The notes beneath the pieces were generated by a model. That model made no database searches, was not told where the DNA came from, and was given only the letters and a program-made list of their open reading frames with translations. A program made the position numbers and the translations under genes. Shown one piece after another: positions 26,064 to 35,551 of a stretch of DNA of 64,000 nucleotides (positions are counted from its first letter, which is position 1; each line of letters begins with the position of its first letter). This DNA is from 79-D21 sp022839995 (GTDB lineage: Bacteria; Synergistota; Synergistia; Synergistales; 79-D21): contig JALHIN010000017.1 in the NCBI GenBank assembly GCA_022839995.1, positions 1-64,000 on the forward strand. Reading direction: 5' to 3'.

Positions 26064-26855
26064 ATGTCTGGAATCCTTTCCTTTCAGGGAAACCAAAGGG
26101 GATCTGGCGAAACCGATTCGCTGGATCCGAGGACCAAGTGGTTCGTAACCCTTGCGTTCGTCCTCTCGGTGACCTCTTTCGGGCGGTACGAGGTTTCCAG
26201 GTTGATGCCCTTTTTCCTTTACCCGGTTGCCTTGACGGCTGCCTGCTGTGTGCCCGTGAGGGCGCTTCTCCGGAAGGCCCTCGTGGCTTTCCCCTTCGTC
26301 CTTCTCGTGGGCCTGTTCAACCCTCTTTTTGACCGGCAGATTCTGATCCGAACGGAATGGTTTTCGCTCTCAGGCGGCTGGGTCTCTTTCTTTTCGATCA
26401 CGCTGAGGTCGTTTTTGGCGGTGACCGCGGCGATCCTCCTGGCGATGACGACTCCGTTCGAAAAATTGTGCCTCGGGCTTGAAAAGATGGGGGTTCCCAA
26501 GGTCCTGGTCACGCAACTGCAGTTCCTCTTCCGCTACCTAAACCTTCTTAGGGAGGAAGCCCTTCGCATGGTGAGGGCCCATGACCTGAGGTCTAGGGGC
26601 AACCGCCCGAAAATCCGGATTTCGAGCGCGGCTTCGATGATCGGCTTTCTTTTGCTTCGGAGCCTCGACCGGGCGACTCGGATCTACCGGGCCATGCTCC
26701 TGAGGGGGTTCGACGGAGAAGTTCGCCTGCTTCAGCCCCTTCACTTCAACTGGAGCCGGGATGGGCTTTATGCCTCGTTCTGGACACTGTATTTCCTGGC
26801 GGCCCGGTTCGTGGACGTACCTGACCGGCTATTCGGGTGGGTTACCGGGCGATGA
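26064..26855 (+). CDS. cbiQ: ECF transporter transmembrane coupling subunit
   Basis: 263 residues with several membrane segments. It couples the ATPase to the substrate-binding subunit. The DPRTKW start of the conserved part and the two cytoplasmic coupling motifs, MVRAHDLRSRG and YRAMLLRGFDG, fit CbiQ. It lies 18 bases after cbiM and overlaps cbiO by ATGA. Confidence 0.9.
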   Translation: MSGILSFQGNQRGSGETDSLDPRTKWFVTLAFVLSVTSFGRYEVSRLMPFFLYPVALTAACCVPVRALLRKALVAFPFVLLVGLFNPLFDRQILIRTEWFSLSGGWVSFFSITLRSFLAVTAAILLAMTTPFEKLCLGLEKMGVPKVLVTQLQFLFRYLNLLREEALRMVRAHDLRSRGNRPKIRISSAASMIGFLLLRSLDRATRIYRAMLLRGFDGEVRLLQPLHFNWSRDGLYASFWTLYFLAARFVDVPDRLFGWVTGR

Positions 26856-27592
26856 GCCATCATTTCCTTGAAGTCAGGGACCTCTGGGTTGCCTATCCTG
26901 ACGGGACGGAAGCTCTTCGCGGTCTGTCTTTCCGCCTGGAACACGGGGAATCGGTCGGTCTTGTGGGGGCAAACGGAGCGGGGAAATCGACGACGCTGCT
27001 CACATTGGCCGGGTTGATCATGCCCCGGGAAGGGTCGGTGAACCTTGGCGGCACGTTCCTTTCAAAAAAAACGGTGGGGGAAATCCGGAGGAGGATCGGG
27101 TTCCTGCTTCAGGATCCCGACGACCAACTCTTCATGCCGACGGTTTTTGACGATGTCGCGTTTGGACCCTTGAATCAGGGGCTTTCCGCGGAAGAAGCCA
27201 GGGAGCGGGTGAGAGCGGCACTGGACCAGGTGGGGGCGGGGCATCTTGCAGAACGACCGACGTACCGCCTGTCTGGAGGGGAGAAACGGTCGGTCGCCAT
27301 CGCAACCGTGCTTTCCATGATGCCGGACGTCCTTGTCATGGATGAGCCGAGCGCCAGCCTCGACCCGAGGGGGCGCCGCCTCCTGATCTCCCTCCTGAAA
27401 ACATTCCGCCACACGCGCCTGATCGCCACCCACGACCTGGACCTGGTCCTGGAGGTCTGCCCAAGGACGATGGTGCTTTCCGAAGGCCGGCTCGAAGCAG
27501 ACGGAGAAACGCGCGGGATATTCCAGGATCGGTCACTCCTGGAGCGCTGCCGGCTGGAACCACCCCTGTGCATGCAGGGAATGCCGTGCTGA
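26852..27592 (+). CDS. cbiO: ECF transporter ATP-binding subunit
   Basis: 246 residues, ABC ATPase that powers metal uptake. Walker A GANGAGKST, Q-loop LLQDPDDQLF, signature LSGGEKRSVAIA, Walker B VLVMDEPSA and switch ATHDLDL are all present. The true start overlaps the cbiQ stop (ATGA at 26852). It is the last gene before the tRNA and the prophage. Confidence 0.93.
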   Translation: MSHHFLEVRDLWVAYPDGTEALRGLSFRLEHGESVGLVGANGAGKSTTLLTLAGLIMPREGSVNLGGTFLSKKTVGEIRRRIGFLLQDPDDQLFMPTVFDDVAFGPLNQGLSAEEARERVRAALDQVGAGHLAERPTYRLSGGEKRSVAIATVLSMMPDVLVMDEPSASLDPRGRRLLISLLKTFRHTRLIATHDLDLVLEVCPRTMVLSEGRLEADGETRGIFQDRSLLERCRLEPPLCMQGMPC

Positions 27593-27609
27593 AGATTCCC
27601 GAAGGGCTC

Positions 27610-27638
27610 TTGTCAGTCCGAAGAGGTTATGCTATATT
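27610..27638 (+). promoter_or_regulatory. tRNA-Asn promoter
   Basis: TTGTCA (27610-27615), 17-base spacer, TATATT (27633-27638), 42 bases before the mature tRNA. Confidence 0.75.
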
Positions 27639-27680
27639 TCCAACCGCTGAAGCGTTTCAGAGCTCGGCATAAAATGGGAT

Positions 27681-27756
27681 TCCCCGATAGCTCAATCGGC
27701 AGAGCGGGTGGCTGTTAACCACTAGGTTCGAGGTTCAAGTCCTCGTCGGGGAGCCA
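27681..27756 (+). tRNA. tRNA-Asn (anticodon GUU)
   Basis: 76 bases with encoded CCA. The acceptor stem is TCCCCGA with TCGGGGA. The anticodon GTT is at 27714-27716 in loop CTGTTAA. The T arm is GAGGTTCAAGTCCTC. A T run follows directly. An integrase gene begins 133 bases downstream, so the tRNA 3' part is the probable attachment site. Confidence 0.96.
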
Positions 27757-27771
27757 GAATTTTTTTGCGTA

Positions 27772-27800
27772 TTGACCCTTTTATCCGGTAAACCTAAAAT
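27772..27800 (+). promoter_or_regulatory. Integrase promoter
   Basis: TTGACC (27772-27777), 17-base spacer, TAAAAT (27795-27800), directly inside the left prophage end. Confidence 0.75.
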
Positions 27801-27819
27801 GTAGGGAAAAGCGACTATC

Positions 27820-27870
27820 ACCGTACATGTTTTCGTACATCACCAGTTGCACGGCGAAAAGTTGTACGGT
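27820..27870. promoter_or_regulatory. CGTAC boxes between integrase promoter and gene
   Basis: ACCGTACAT (27820), TCGTACAT (27833) and the inverted TTGTACGGT (27862) lie just downstream of the promoter. The same words occur at the immunity promoter (37806-37843). They are candidate repressor operators. Confidence 0.5.
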
Positions 27871-27888
27871 GGCCCGGAGGTGTTGCAA

Positions 27889-29052
27889 ATGCCGCTTTCG
27901 GACACACGCATCCGCAAATTGGAGACCCGGGAGAAACCGTACATGTTACGGGATGACCGGGGACTCTACCTCGAGATCCTACCAAACGGGGCGAAGTGCT
28001 GGAGAATTCGCGTCTGGTTAGAGGGCAAGGAGGTCAAGCGCAGCCTTGGAGTCTACCCCAGGGTGACGCTCGCCCAAGCCCGAGCCAAACGCGATGAGTA
28101 TTACGCAAAAATATCCGCGGGTGAAAACCCCTTCAAGGAAACTCCTGCCGGCTGCACATTCGACGACGTGGCCAAAGAGTGGATCGAAAAGAAAGTACTC
28201 CCAATTCGAGATCCGGATCATGCTGAAGCCATCAAATCCCGCCTCAGGCGCCTGGTATCCCCCTTCATAGGGAATCGCCCGATAGAGGCGCTCCAGCCCA
28301 TGGAGCTTCTCGATGTGATACGGAAGATCGAGGGGCAGGGGAAGCACGAAATGGCTCACCGTATCCTCCAGCACTGCAGCCAGGTCTTTCGCTACGGAAT
28401 TGCCACAGGGAGATGCTCGAGGGATACGGCTGCGGATCTCCGCGGGGCCCTAGTGCCGGTCAGAAGAAAACACATGGCCACCTTCACGGAACCGGAAAAG
28501 ATCGGGGCCCTTATGCGAGCGATCCAGGGATATGACGGATCCATCATCATCAAGTGCGCGATGCACTTGGGGATCCTGACGTTTGTCCGCCCTGGCGAGC
28601 TTAGGCAGGCAGAGTGGTCCGAATTTGATCTGGCGAAGGCGGAATGGAAGATCCCCGCAGCGAAGATGAAGATGGATCGTCCTCACGTTGTCCCGCTTTC
28701 CAAGCAGGCTCTCGAGGTCCTTGCCCAGATACGCCCTATAACGGGCACAGGACATTATCTCTTCCCCTCGGTGAGGACATTTGCCCGCCCAATATCGGAT
28801 GCCACCGTTAACGCGGCCCTGAGACGCATGGGGTATGAGAAAGAGGAACTGACGGGCCATGGATTCAGGAGCATGGCGTCAACGATCCTGAATGAGCAAG
28901 GCTGGCCGGCAGACGCGATAGAAAAGCAACTTGCCCATGTGGAGAGAAACAGCGTAAGAGCTGCCTATAATTACGCAGAGCATCTGGAAGTGCGGAGGAA
29001 AATGATGCAGGCATGGGCAGATTGGCTGGAAAGCGGAAAGCAAAAAAGATGA
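27889..29052 (+). CDS. int: P4-type tyrosine integrase
   Basis: 387 residues. The N-terminal DUF4102 arm-binding domain is present (LSDTRIRKLETREKPYML, GLYLEILPNGAKCWR). The catalytic domain shows Arg in FVRPGELRQAEW, HGFR in TGHGFRSMAST, the second His in QLAHVERN, and the nucleophile Tyr in AAYNYAEHL. It integrates and excises the prophage at the adjacent tRNA-Asn. The ATG at 27889 has GGAGG at eight bases; TTG/ATG choices further upstream fall in the operator-like boxes. Confidence 0.93.
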   Translation: MPLSDTRIRKLETREKPYMLRDDRGLYLEILPNGAKCWRIRVWLEGKEVKRSLGVYPRVTLAQARAKRDEYYAKISAGENPFKETPAGCTFDDVAKEWIEKKVLPIRDPDHAEAIKSRLRRLVSPFIGNRPIEALQPMELLDVIRKIEGQGKHEMAHRILQHCSQVFRYGIATGRCSRDTAADLRGALVPVRRKHMATFTEPEKIGALMRAIQGYDGSIIIKCAMHLGILTFVRPGELRQAEWSEFDLAKAEWKIPAAKMKMDRPHVVPLSKQALEVLAQIRPITGTGHYLFPSVRTFARPISDATVNAALRRMGYEKEELTGHGFRSMASTILNEQGWPADAIEKQLAHVERNSVRAAYNYAEHLEVRRKMMQAWADWLESGKQKR

Positions 29053-29318
29053 AAAATTTCAGGTATGACCTGAATCCCTAGTATTAGATTGCCGGCAAGT
29101 TTATCGTGAGTCTCACCTGGAATGATCACGCTCTCAAAGAGGACTAATTATCCCTTGTTGACTTTGGAATATCTGGAAATTCACCTATCATTAGAAAAGG
29201 TGGAGTGCTTTCGTATAGTTGCGAAATCTCACTAGCTCCTTTATTTATTTTAGATTAGATCTTTTTACGATTTATCTCTCGGTTGATTAGTAATAATAGC
29301 CCGAATGGAGTGACGGTC

Positions 29319-31346
29319 TTGGCGAATCCAGAAGGATTTATTCCCGATGACAGAATAATCGACTTTATTGATGGCAGACTTCGTCCAGACAAACCAGAAG
29401 AAAGAGTACGACAAAACATCCTCAAACGACTAGTTAATTCCATGAAATACCCAAGAACTAGGATTAGGGTAGAACACGGAATAAACTTCGGTTCCAAGAA
29501 ACCTAGGGTAGATGTCGCAATCTTCAAGGAAAACTCTGCTTATTTGCAGGACAACATCGAGATCCTTGTGGAGTGTAAGAAGGAATCAATAAGCCCGAAC
29601 GATAAAAATGATGGAGTAGGGCAGCTGAAAAGCTATATGGCTGCCTGTCTAAACTGTAACTGGGGACTATGGACGAACGGGAAACACAGAGAGGTTTGGC
29701 GTAAGATTCGGCAACCAGACGGTAGTTGGAAACTCGAAGAGGAAGTAGATATTCCAACCGCAGGCGGCAGCAGAAAGTCCGTTGGGCGCAAGAGGGACGA
29801 ACTTGATAAAGCTGTAGGAGATGTTCTTCTTTATGCTTTCAAAGGTTGTCACAATCATATTTATGTAGCTGATGGATTCGGAAAAGAAAGTGCTTTCTTT
29901 GAGCTTCTAAAAATTATTTTTTGTAAAATATGGGATGAAAAAAATATCCCAAAAGATCTGGAATTTTTTGTCAAACCAGAAGAGTTAAACGATCCTGATG
30001 GTCAAACTGCATGCAAGAAAAGAATAGAGGGTTTATTTGGAAGGGTAAAATCAAAGTTCCCGCAAATCTTCAATTTCGGAGAAACTATCGAATTAAACCC
30101 TCGAAGCCTTGTGCGCGTGGTCGCTGAGCTTCAGAATTTTAGTCTTCTTTCGACAGATATCGATATCAAAGGGAAAGCCTATGAAGAGGTAGTAGGGAGC
30201 AATCTAAGGGGAGATAGAGGGCAGTTTTTTACCCCGCGAAATATTATGCACATGGCGGTTAAAATGGTTAATCCACAAAACGGAGAACGTGTCTTGGATC
30301 CCGCATGTGGAACCGGAGGTTTCATCGTTATCGCAATGTTGCATGTTATGCAAGCGCTAAGAGAAGAGTTTTCTAATTCGATTGGCCTCCCTTTGGAGCA
30401 TTGGAGTAACGAGCAGCGTCGTCAATACGACGAAAAAGTAACAGAGTTTGCTTCTACCTATTTCTTCGGCTTTGATATCACGCAGGAGTTAGTTAAAGCC
30501 GCAAAAATGAACATGGTTATGAACAACGATGGTAGCGGAAACATGTTCCAAACGGATTCCCTTGAACCTCCATACATGTGGAGCGAAGAGTTCCGCAATA
30601 GTCTAGCGGCCGCAATAAACAAAGGGGAACCAGATAGGTCGAAATATATTTCAGGAAAGGATCTTCGATCATGGAAGGATATCGGTCGTTTCAATGTAAT
30701 ATTCACGAATCCGCCTTTCGGAAGTAAAATTCTGATTAAGGATATTCCAGTGCTTGAGCAATTTGACCTTGGTCATATTTGGACAAAACCTAATAAGAAG
30801 AGTGGGCTTTGGATAAAGACAGATCGGTTACAAGGCGGAGTTCCGCCCGAACAACTCTTCGTAGAAAGATGTGTTCAGTTCCTTGCGCAAGGGGGGAGAA
30901 TGGCTATTGTCCTTCCTGACAGTATTCTGGGAGCTCCGGGCTTGGGCTACATTCGTCAATGGCTGCTGCGCGAGACGAAACTGATTGCCAGTATAGACCT
31001 GCACCAGGATGCATTTCAGCCCCACACTGGGGTTCAAACTTCCATACTTATAGTCCAAAAGAAAACAAAAGAAGAGAAAGATAACGAAATGCGTGCTGAA
31101 TTGCATATCCCCTACAACGTTTTTATGGCGATTATTGATAAGGTTGGTCACGATAAACGGGGGAATACCATGTTTAAGCGGGATGAACATGGGAATGAGA
31201 TAGTAGAGGAAAGGAATGAGGTTGTTCAGCAGGACGACGGAAGCGGGAAAATCGAGAGAATGAAAGAAAAGGTCATCGACGATCAAACCCCAGAAATTCC
31301 GCCGATATTTGATGATTGGAAGAAGAACGAGGGATTACCGTGGTAG
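29319..31346 (+). CDS. Restriction-modification fusion subunit: HsdR_N-like nuclease plus N6-adenine methylase (BcgI-A-like)
   Basis: 675 residues from TTG 29319 (GGAGTGA upstream; 29283 is an alternative). The N-terminal region contains a PD-(D/E)XK-type core: PRVDVAIF followed by EILVECKKE. The central and C-terminal part is an HsdM-like methylase with motif I DPACGTGGFIV and motif IV NPPFGSK, plus RGQFFTPRNIMHMAVKMV. Nuclease and methylase in one chain, paired with a two-TRD specificity protein, is the plan of BcgI-like type IIB systems; no separate helicase-type HsdR is nearby. The gene is far more AT-rich than the phage around it, which points to separate acquisition. It probably defends the lysogen. 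Confidence 0.82.
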   Translation: MANPEGFIPDDRIIDFIDGRLRPDKPEERVRQNILKRLVNSMKYPRTRIRVEHGINFGSKKPRVDVAIFKENSAYLQDNIEILVECKKESISPNDKNDGVGQLKSYMAACLNCNWGLWTNGKHREVWRKIRQPDGSWKLEEEVDIPTAGGSRKSVGRKRDELDKAVGDVLLYAFKGCHNHIYVADGFGKESAFFELLKIIFCKIWDEKNIPKDLEFFVKPEELNDPDGQTACKKRIEGLFGRVKSKFPQIFNFGETIELNPRSLVRVVAELQNFSLLSTDIDIKGKAYEEVVGSNLRGDRGQFFTPRNIMHMAVKMVNPQNGERVLDPACGTGGFIVIAMLHVMQALREEFSNSIGLPLEHWSNEQRRQYDEKVTEFASTYFFGFDITQELVKAAKMNMVMNNDGSGNMFQTDSLEPPYMWSEEFRNSLAAAINKGEPDRSKYISGKDLRSWKDIGRFNVIFTNPPFGSKILIKDIPVLEQFDLGHIWTKPNKKSGLWIKTDRLQGGVPPEQLFVERCVQFLAQGGRMAIVLPDSILGAPGLGYIRQWLLRETKLIASIDLHQDAFQPHTGVQTSILIVQKKTKEEKDNEMRAELHIPYNVFMAIIDKVGHDKRGNTMFKRDEHGNEIVEERNEVVQQDDGSGKIERMKEKVIDDQTPEIPPIFDDWKKNEGLPW

Positions 31347-32752
31347 GCATTATGGATAGAAAACTCGCTTATGCCACGATTAGCATAGAAGAAATATTTG
31401 CCTCCGGCGGACGGCTTGAAGCCAGTGTCTTTAATATTGCCGCAAAGCATGCCAGAGAGTTGATTGCAAAGTGCCGCAGCTCAAAAAAGCCACTATCTGG
31501 TCCGAATGGCCTTGTTTCGGCTTATCTCCTTCCAAGGTTTAAGCGTCCTTACGTGGATGGTCCAGGTGTTCCGTTTTACCAACCGTCGCAAATTACGGAG
31601 TTGCTCCCGGCACCAGCCAGGTATTTAGCTTTTTCTAATTCTGCAAGACTCGATCCTCTGAGAGTAAAGAAGGGGCAGATCCTCCTTACTTGTTCAGGAA
31701 CAGTCGGTGAGTGTTCAATTGTTGGCAAACATTTAGACAATGCTGTCTTCAGCCATGATTTGATACGCATGGATGCTATTTCGAATGTTGGTGCCGGCTA
31801 TATTTATGCTTTTCTGCGTTCTAAGATTGGCAACCTGCTGCTGACCACTAGTAATTATGGAGCTGTAGTTCAGCATATTGAGCCGTTTCACCTTGAAGCG
31901 ATACAGCTCCCGGTTCTAAACGATGGGACCGTTGAAACAATCAACGCAATGATCATCAAATCACTTAATCTAAGGGATGAATCGAACGATTTAATAATTA
32001 ATGCTAGAACCAAGATATTAGAGTCTCTCGATCTTCCTCTTGTTCCCATAATCAATCGAAGGGACGTAATCAGCTTTTCAGTACCTTCGCTAAATTTAGA
32101 TGATAGATTTGATGGTTCTTTCCATAATCCTTTCGCCAACGCAATAGAAAAGGTGTTATCTGACCGAGCAAGAATAACGGTAAGGTTAGATAGTCTAATC
32201 CTTAGTAGAGAGATAATCCTTCCTGGAAGGTTTAAGCGCCTCTATGTGGAAGAGGAATATGGGGTGCCATTTATAGGTGGAAAAGGAATAGGAAATCTCG
32301 ACCCGAGAACAGGAAAGTATTTATCTCTAAGAGGACACGGAGTTAGGATAAAAGATCAACTTACAATAAAAGAAAACCAAATTCTAATTACATGTTCGGG
32401 TACTATTGGCAAAGTAAATATCGCTCCAAAACACTGGAACGGGTGGGCCTCGAGTCAACATATCATCAGAATTGACGCGTCGTCCGACGAGATCGCAGGT
32501 TATCTTTATGCTTGGTTGTCTACTGAGTACGGCCGGCTTCTTGTTCAGCGCTTTACTTACGGCTCAGTCGTCGATGAAATCGATGACACTCATGTTGGTC
32601 GCGTCCCCGTACCACTACTTGAGGAAATGGAAATGCGCGAGATTGGGGAACTAGTCTTATTAGCTAATAGAAAGAGATACGAGGCCTTTCAACTAGAAAA
32701 GAAGGCCCTTGAATTGTTTGATAGAAATGTTTTTGGGATAGAGCAGAGATAA
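31340..32752 (+). CDS. Restriction-modification specificity subunit with two target-recognition domains
   Basis: 470 residues. The internal duplication of type I/IIB specificity proteins is plain: RFKRPYVDGPGVPF with ILLTCSGTVG in the first half, and RFKRLYVEEEYGVPF with ILITCSGTIG in the second. Each half ends in a similar piece (YGAVVQHIEPFHL and YGSVVDEIDDTHV). The two domains should read the two halves of a bipartite site. GTG 31340 is preceded by GAGGG at six bases and overlaps the methylase gene; ATG 31352 is an alternative. Confidence 0.85.
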   Translation: MVGIMDRKLAYATISIEEIFASGGRLEASVFNIAAKHARELIAKCRSSKKPLSGPNGLVSAYLLPRFKRPYVDGPGVPFYQPSQITELLPAPARYLAFSNSARLDPLRVKKGQILLTCSGTVGECSIVGKHLDNAVFSHDLIRMDAISNVGAGYIYAFLRSKIGNLLLTTSNYGAVVQHIEPFHLEAIQLPVLNDGTVETINAMIIKSLNLRDESNDLIINARTKILESLDLPLVPIINRRDVISFSVPSLNLDDRFDGSFHNPFANAIEKVLSDRARITVRLDSLILSREIILPGRFKRLYVEEEYGVPFIGGKGIGNLDPRTGKYLSLRGHGVRIKDQLTIKENQILITCSGTIGKVNIAPKHWNGWASSQHIIRIDASSDEIAGYLYAWLSTEYGRLLVQRFTYGSVVDEIDDTHVGRVPVPLLEEMEMREIGELVLLANRKRYEAFQLEKKALELFDRNVFGIEQR

Positions 32753-33069
32753 AGCAAGCTTTCTTCTTGGAGACTTCTTCCGTACTTTCTTTAGGCACAT
32801 AGGGGAAGTCCCCGCTATTCGTTAGGGCTCTTTTTGCATTGCTAACGTGTCTTGTTTGTCTTCTCCAATACCCACATAGGGGGTCTTGGAGTGTCTTTTT
32901 CGAGGTTTGCTGGCCGGGGGGGGGCAGGATCAGGAGGAGAAGGCCTTGGAGCTACCCCTGAGCGTCTAGCCCACGAAGATTGGACGACCCTACTCGAGGG
33001 GTTGTCAGTTTGAGCCCAAACAAATGTGCGGAAGAGACTGGGCGGTACCTTTTAATTTAACAACCCATA
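32753..33069. other. Gene-free stretch between restriction system and three-gene operon
   Basis: About 317 bases without a supportable gene. It contains a G run (GGGGGGG near 32917) and short GC-rich hairpins such as GGGGAAGTCCCC near 32811. It lies between converging units, so it may hold their terminators, but none has a clear T tract. Confidence 0.5.
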
Positions 33070-33978
33070 TTAACCTTTTTTTTGCGCTGAGAGATACTTA
33101 CTTCTGGATAAAATAGCCGATAAAATTGGATCATTCTCAATTTTTTTTAAAAGCCGTTTGGAAATATCTGCAGAAACGCTTCGTTCATACTCTCTCAGTA
33201 TTTCGGCTAACCTCTTAATAGCTATATCTTTTGGTTTTAATATTTCATATTCGTCGATCGCTGCCAACAACCCGTCGTTCGATTCGAATTTCTCTTCCTC
33301 AACTAATTTCTCAACAATTGATTCTTTTGCTGTAGGGTACCAATCGATATATTTATCAAGGACCGTGTCCACTATAACTTTAAACTCATCTTCGGAAAAG
33401 TGATTCGTCCAATCCAAAGTCCCTACTCTAGAGAAGAGATGTCCTGATAACCATCCCAATTTAGCCTTAAAAACGTCCGCTAATGTTGCGCTTCTTGCTT
33501 CTAAAAGCTTTTCATAAAAATCGGTCCCGACTATTTCAAAAATAAACGACTTCCTTAATATAGCAACGTAAGATTTCTTAATACCAAGTTTTTGATCTTC
33601 GTGCAAATAAAAATAATCAGGCTCATTGTTGTTAAATAATTTTGTAATAAAATCTGATATTTTCTGACGGTATTTATCATTGCACAAGAAAGAATTATGT
33701 TTGATCTCAAAATGTTGCCCTTCGTGTATCTTTTCTACAATTATCTCTTCGAGGGGTTTTGCAATTGCTAGGGTGACAATTGGTGTTTTACAGGGGCCCT
33801 TTCTCCTAACAAGGTCGCAGGTTTGCGTTAAGACAAGGAGGCAACACCCATCCTTGAACGCTTGTACAGGGTAATGGGTTTGAATTATTTGACAAAGATC
33901 ACCATGAAGAAAAAGAATGTCACCCTGCTCTAAATCGCTTCCAGAGGGGGACTCTTTGTAAGTAAAGTGAGCGCTCAT
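33070..33978 (-). CDS. Unrecognised protein, third gene of a cargo operon
   Basis: 302 residues, soluble, charged. I do not recognise it. Visible features: an N-terminal beta-rich part with EQGDILFLHGD and LVLTQTCDLVRRKG, which looks like a conserved core around a cysteine, and a helical C-terminal half with repeated charged heptads (KRLAEILREYERS...). The start ATG abuts the stop of the gene before it with no gap, so the two are translationally coupled. AT-rich composition unlike the phage genes. It sits in the prophage cargo zone beside a restriction system, where defence or exclusion genes are common; function is otherwise open. Confidence 0.7.
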   Translation of the reverse strand: MSAHFTYKESPSGSDLEQGDILFLHGDLCQIIQTHYPVQAFKDGCCLLVLTQTCDLVRRKGPCKTPIVTLAIAKPLEEIIVEKIHEGQHFEIKHNSFLCNDKYRQKISDFITKLFNNNEPDYFYLHEDQKLGIKKSYVAILRKSFIFEIVGTDFYEKLLEARSATLADVFKAKLGWLSGHLFSRVGTLDWTNHFSEDEFKVIVDTVLDKYIDWYPTAKESIVEKLVEEEKFESNDGLLAAIDEYEILKPKDIAIKRLAEILREYERSVSADISKRLLKKIENDPILSAILSRSKYLSAQKKG

Positions 33979-34269
33979 TTAAAAACGCCTATTTCGTAGA
34001 AAAGTTTTCATATGCCTATTTAAATCGGCGAACTTTATCTGGACGATGATTTTATCTTCTGCGATGTTATCCTTTGGAGAAACAAAAGCAGTATTATATA
34101 GCTCATAGGCTTTGCAAATTCTATGGTGAGTTGAGTCGTCTTCTACATCTTTATCTGCGCTGGGGATATATGCTTCCTCAATTCTGCTTAAATAAGTATC
34201 CTTTATTCCGTTTAGACTAGTATCCTTGTCATAAGTCGATAACATGTCAGAAGTGTTAACTGGACTCAT
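33979..34269 (-). CDS. Small unrecognised protein, second gene of the cargo operon
   Basis: 96 residues, no membrane segment, no known motif. The start at 34269 is supported by GGGAGGGG. The acidic N-terminal half (DKDVEDDSTHH) is followed by a basic C-terminus (MKTFLRNRRF). It lies 25 bases after the first gene and directly touches the third, so all three form one operon. Confidence 0.65.
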   Translation of the reverse strand: MSPVNTSDMLSTYDKDTSLNGIKDTYLSRIEEAYIPSADKDVEDDSTHHRICKAYELYNTAFVSPKDNIAEDKIIVQIKFADLNRHMKTFLRNRRF

Positions 34270-34294
34270 TGTTTCCCCTCCCAACCTATCTATA

Positions 34295-34912
34295 TTAAAT
34301 AGTTTGGAAAAAAACATTTGTTGCACAAAACCTGGATAAGAATTCTTCAAAGGTTGTGAAGCCGCCTTCTATCCCTTCAATAGCTTCTGAGGAAGATGAA
34401 ACTGCTTTGTGCATATTGAACTTTAATGTTAAGACTCCTTCTTCATTTAGCGAATAAGCAATGTTAAGCGTGTAGTTGTCAAAAATAAAAGAGCGATTTA
34501 TGGCGCTTGTTTGCAAGGATAAATCGCTATCGGAAAAGTAGTCAGCATCGCCGAAAACAAAAAGAGATAAAGCTTCAGGGCACGGTGTATCTTCCTCAAA
34601 AACTGCGTTGTACCCGTAGGCTAAAATTGGCGTATGGTGTAATTCTGTTAAAAGCTTTTTAGCCATACGTTCTATTGTCTCTTTTTTTTCAAAATCATTA
34701 TTTAACGAAACAAAGGTGACTTTATTGTCTGTTGGTACAAAACGAATATTATCTTTGGTAAAGCGATGAGGTAAATCGTAGTCATGAGAGAACTCGAATT
34801 CTACATCGTTGCTATTAAAAATGTGCTCACAAACCCACGGCGCGCTTAGTGTGTATTTGTTCCATTTTCCAGCAATAACCAAAGTCGTTTCGTTTTCTTT
34901 GCGAGCAAGCAC
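34295..34912 (-). CDS. Unrecognised protein, first gene of the cargo operon
   Basis: About 205 residues. It appears beta-rich and soluble, with LVIAGKWNKYTLSAPWVCEH near the start, LAYGYNAVFEED in the middle, and FTTFEEFLSRFCATN near the end. I do not recognise a family. The best start is GTG 34912, with AGGTGGTGG upstream; two more GTG codons precede it in frame. A TTTACT/TTAAAA-rich region upstream could be its promoter. Composition is AT-rich like the next two genes. Confidence 0.65.
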   Translation of the reverse strand: MLARKENETTLVIAGKWNKYTLSAPWVCEHIFNSNDVEFEFSHDYDLPHRFTKDNIRFVPTDNKVTFVSLNNDFEKKETIERMAKKLLTELHHTPILAYGYNAVFEEDTPCPEALSLFVFGDADYFSDSDLSLQTSAINRSFIFDNYTLNIAYSLNEEGVLTLKFNMHKAVSSSSEAIEGIEGGFTTFEEFLSRFCATNVFFQTI

Positions 34913-35159
34913 TATAACCACCACCTAAAAAAGGGGTTGTTGGTAACAAGAGGTTTTAAGTAAAAAGAGTCGTATTAAAATAAAATAGCAATTAATAAAG
35001 GTTCAACCACACCCTCAAGTCTTGCAATTGTACCACGTAGAAAAGGAACCACCCTTCTGGCAAGTTAAAGTTTCCTATGAAAGGTCGCTCAAGATAAATA
35101 GGCCAAAAGCCGGAGCCAGCGCTAATAGGTTGTATCCGGCGCTTCGAATTTCCCTTCAT

Positions 35160-35390
35160 GCTATTGTCACGACGGACTCCACCACTCAAACCAACCCACC
35201 TCCAAACTAATCCTTTGAAGGGTGTTTTTTTACGACGGATTCGGGGATTCGATGCGGTAGCGCCCTCCTAGAAGCAGGTAACCATACCTGATCGAAGCCT
35301 CGTTTACCCCTAACCGAACCAACAGGGCTCACCTAGTGGATCTCTGGCTAGGCTTAGTGCCAATGAAGAGATCGGTATGGCTCCTCGTTT
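35160..35390 (-). pseudogene. Decayed copy of the phage repressor C-terminal (S24) region
   Basis: On the complementary strand this stretch matches the 3' half of the repressor gene at 37054-37728: shared words include GAGATCC, GAGGC/AGCGATCA, CCGCATCGAATC, CCGTC, and GGTGGG-TGGTT, in the same order and spacing. It is full of stops and small indels and has no open frame. The rest of 34913-35551 holds nothing else I can support, apart from a 17-codon frame with a good ribosome binding site near 35440. Confidence 0.7.
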
Positions 35391-35551
35391 ATTCTGCTGA
35401 CTGTGCCCAAGACCTTTGCCCATGATTTTTAATAAAACTCATTTTGCTTCCTCCGTGATCTAGGTCAGGTCGACCGGACAAGTCAAACCTAATTCCTGGC
35501 ACAGTTTTAAAATAGAACAATTGCCTGTTTGATTAGGCAAGAGATCTTCCC

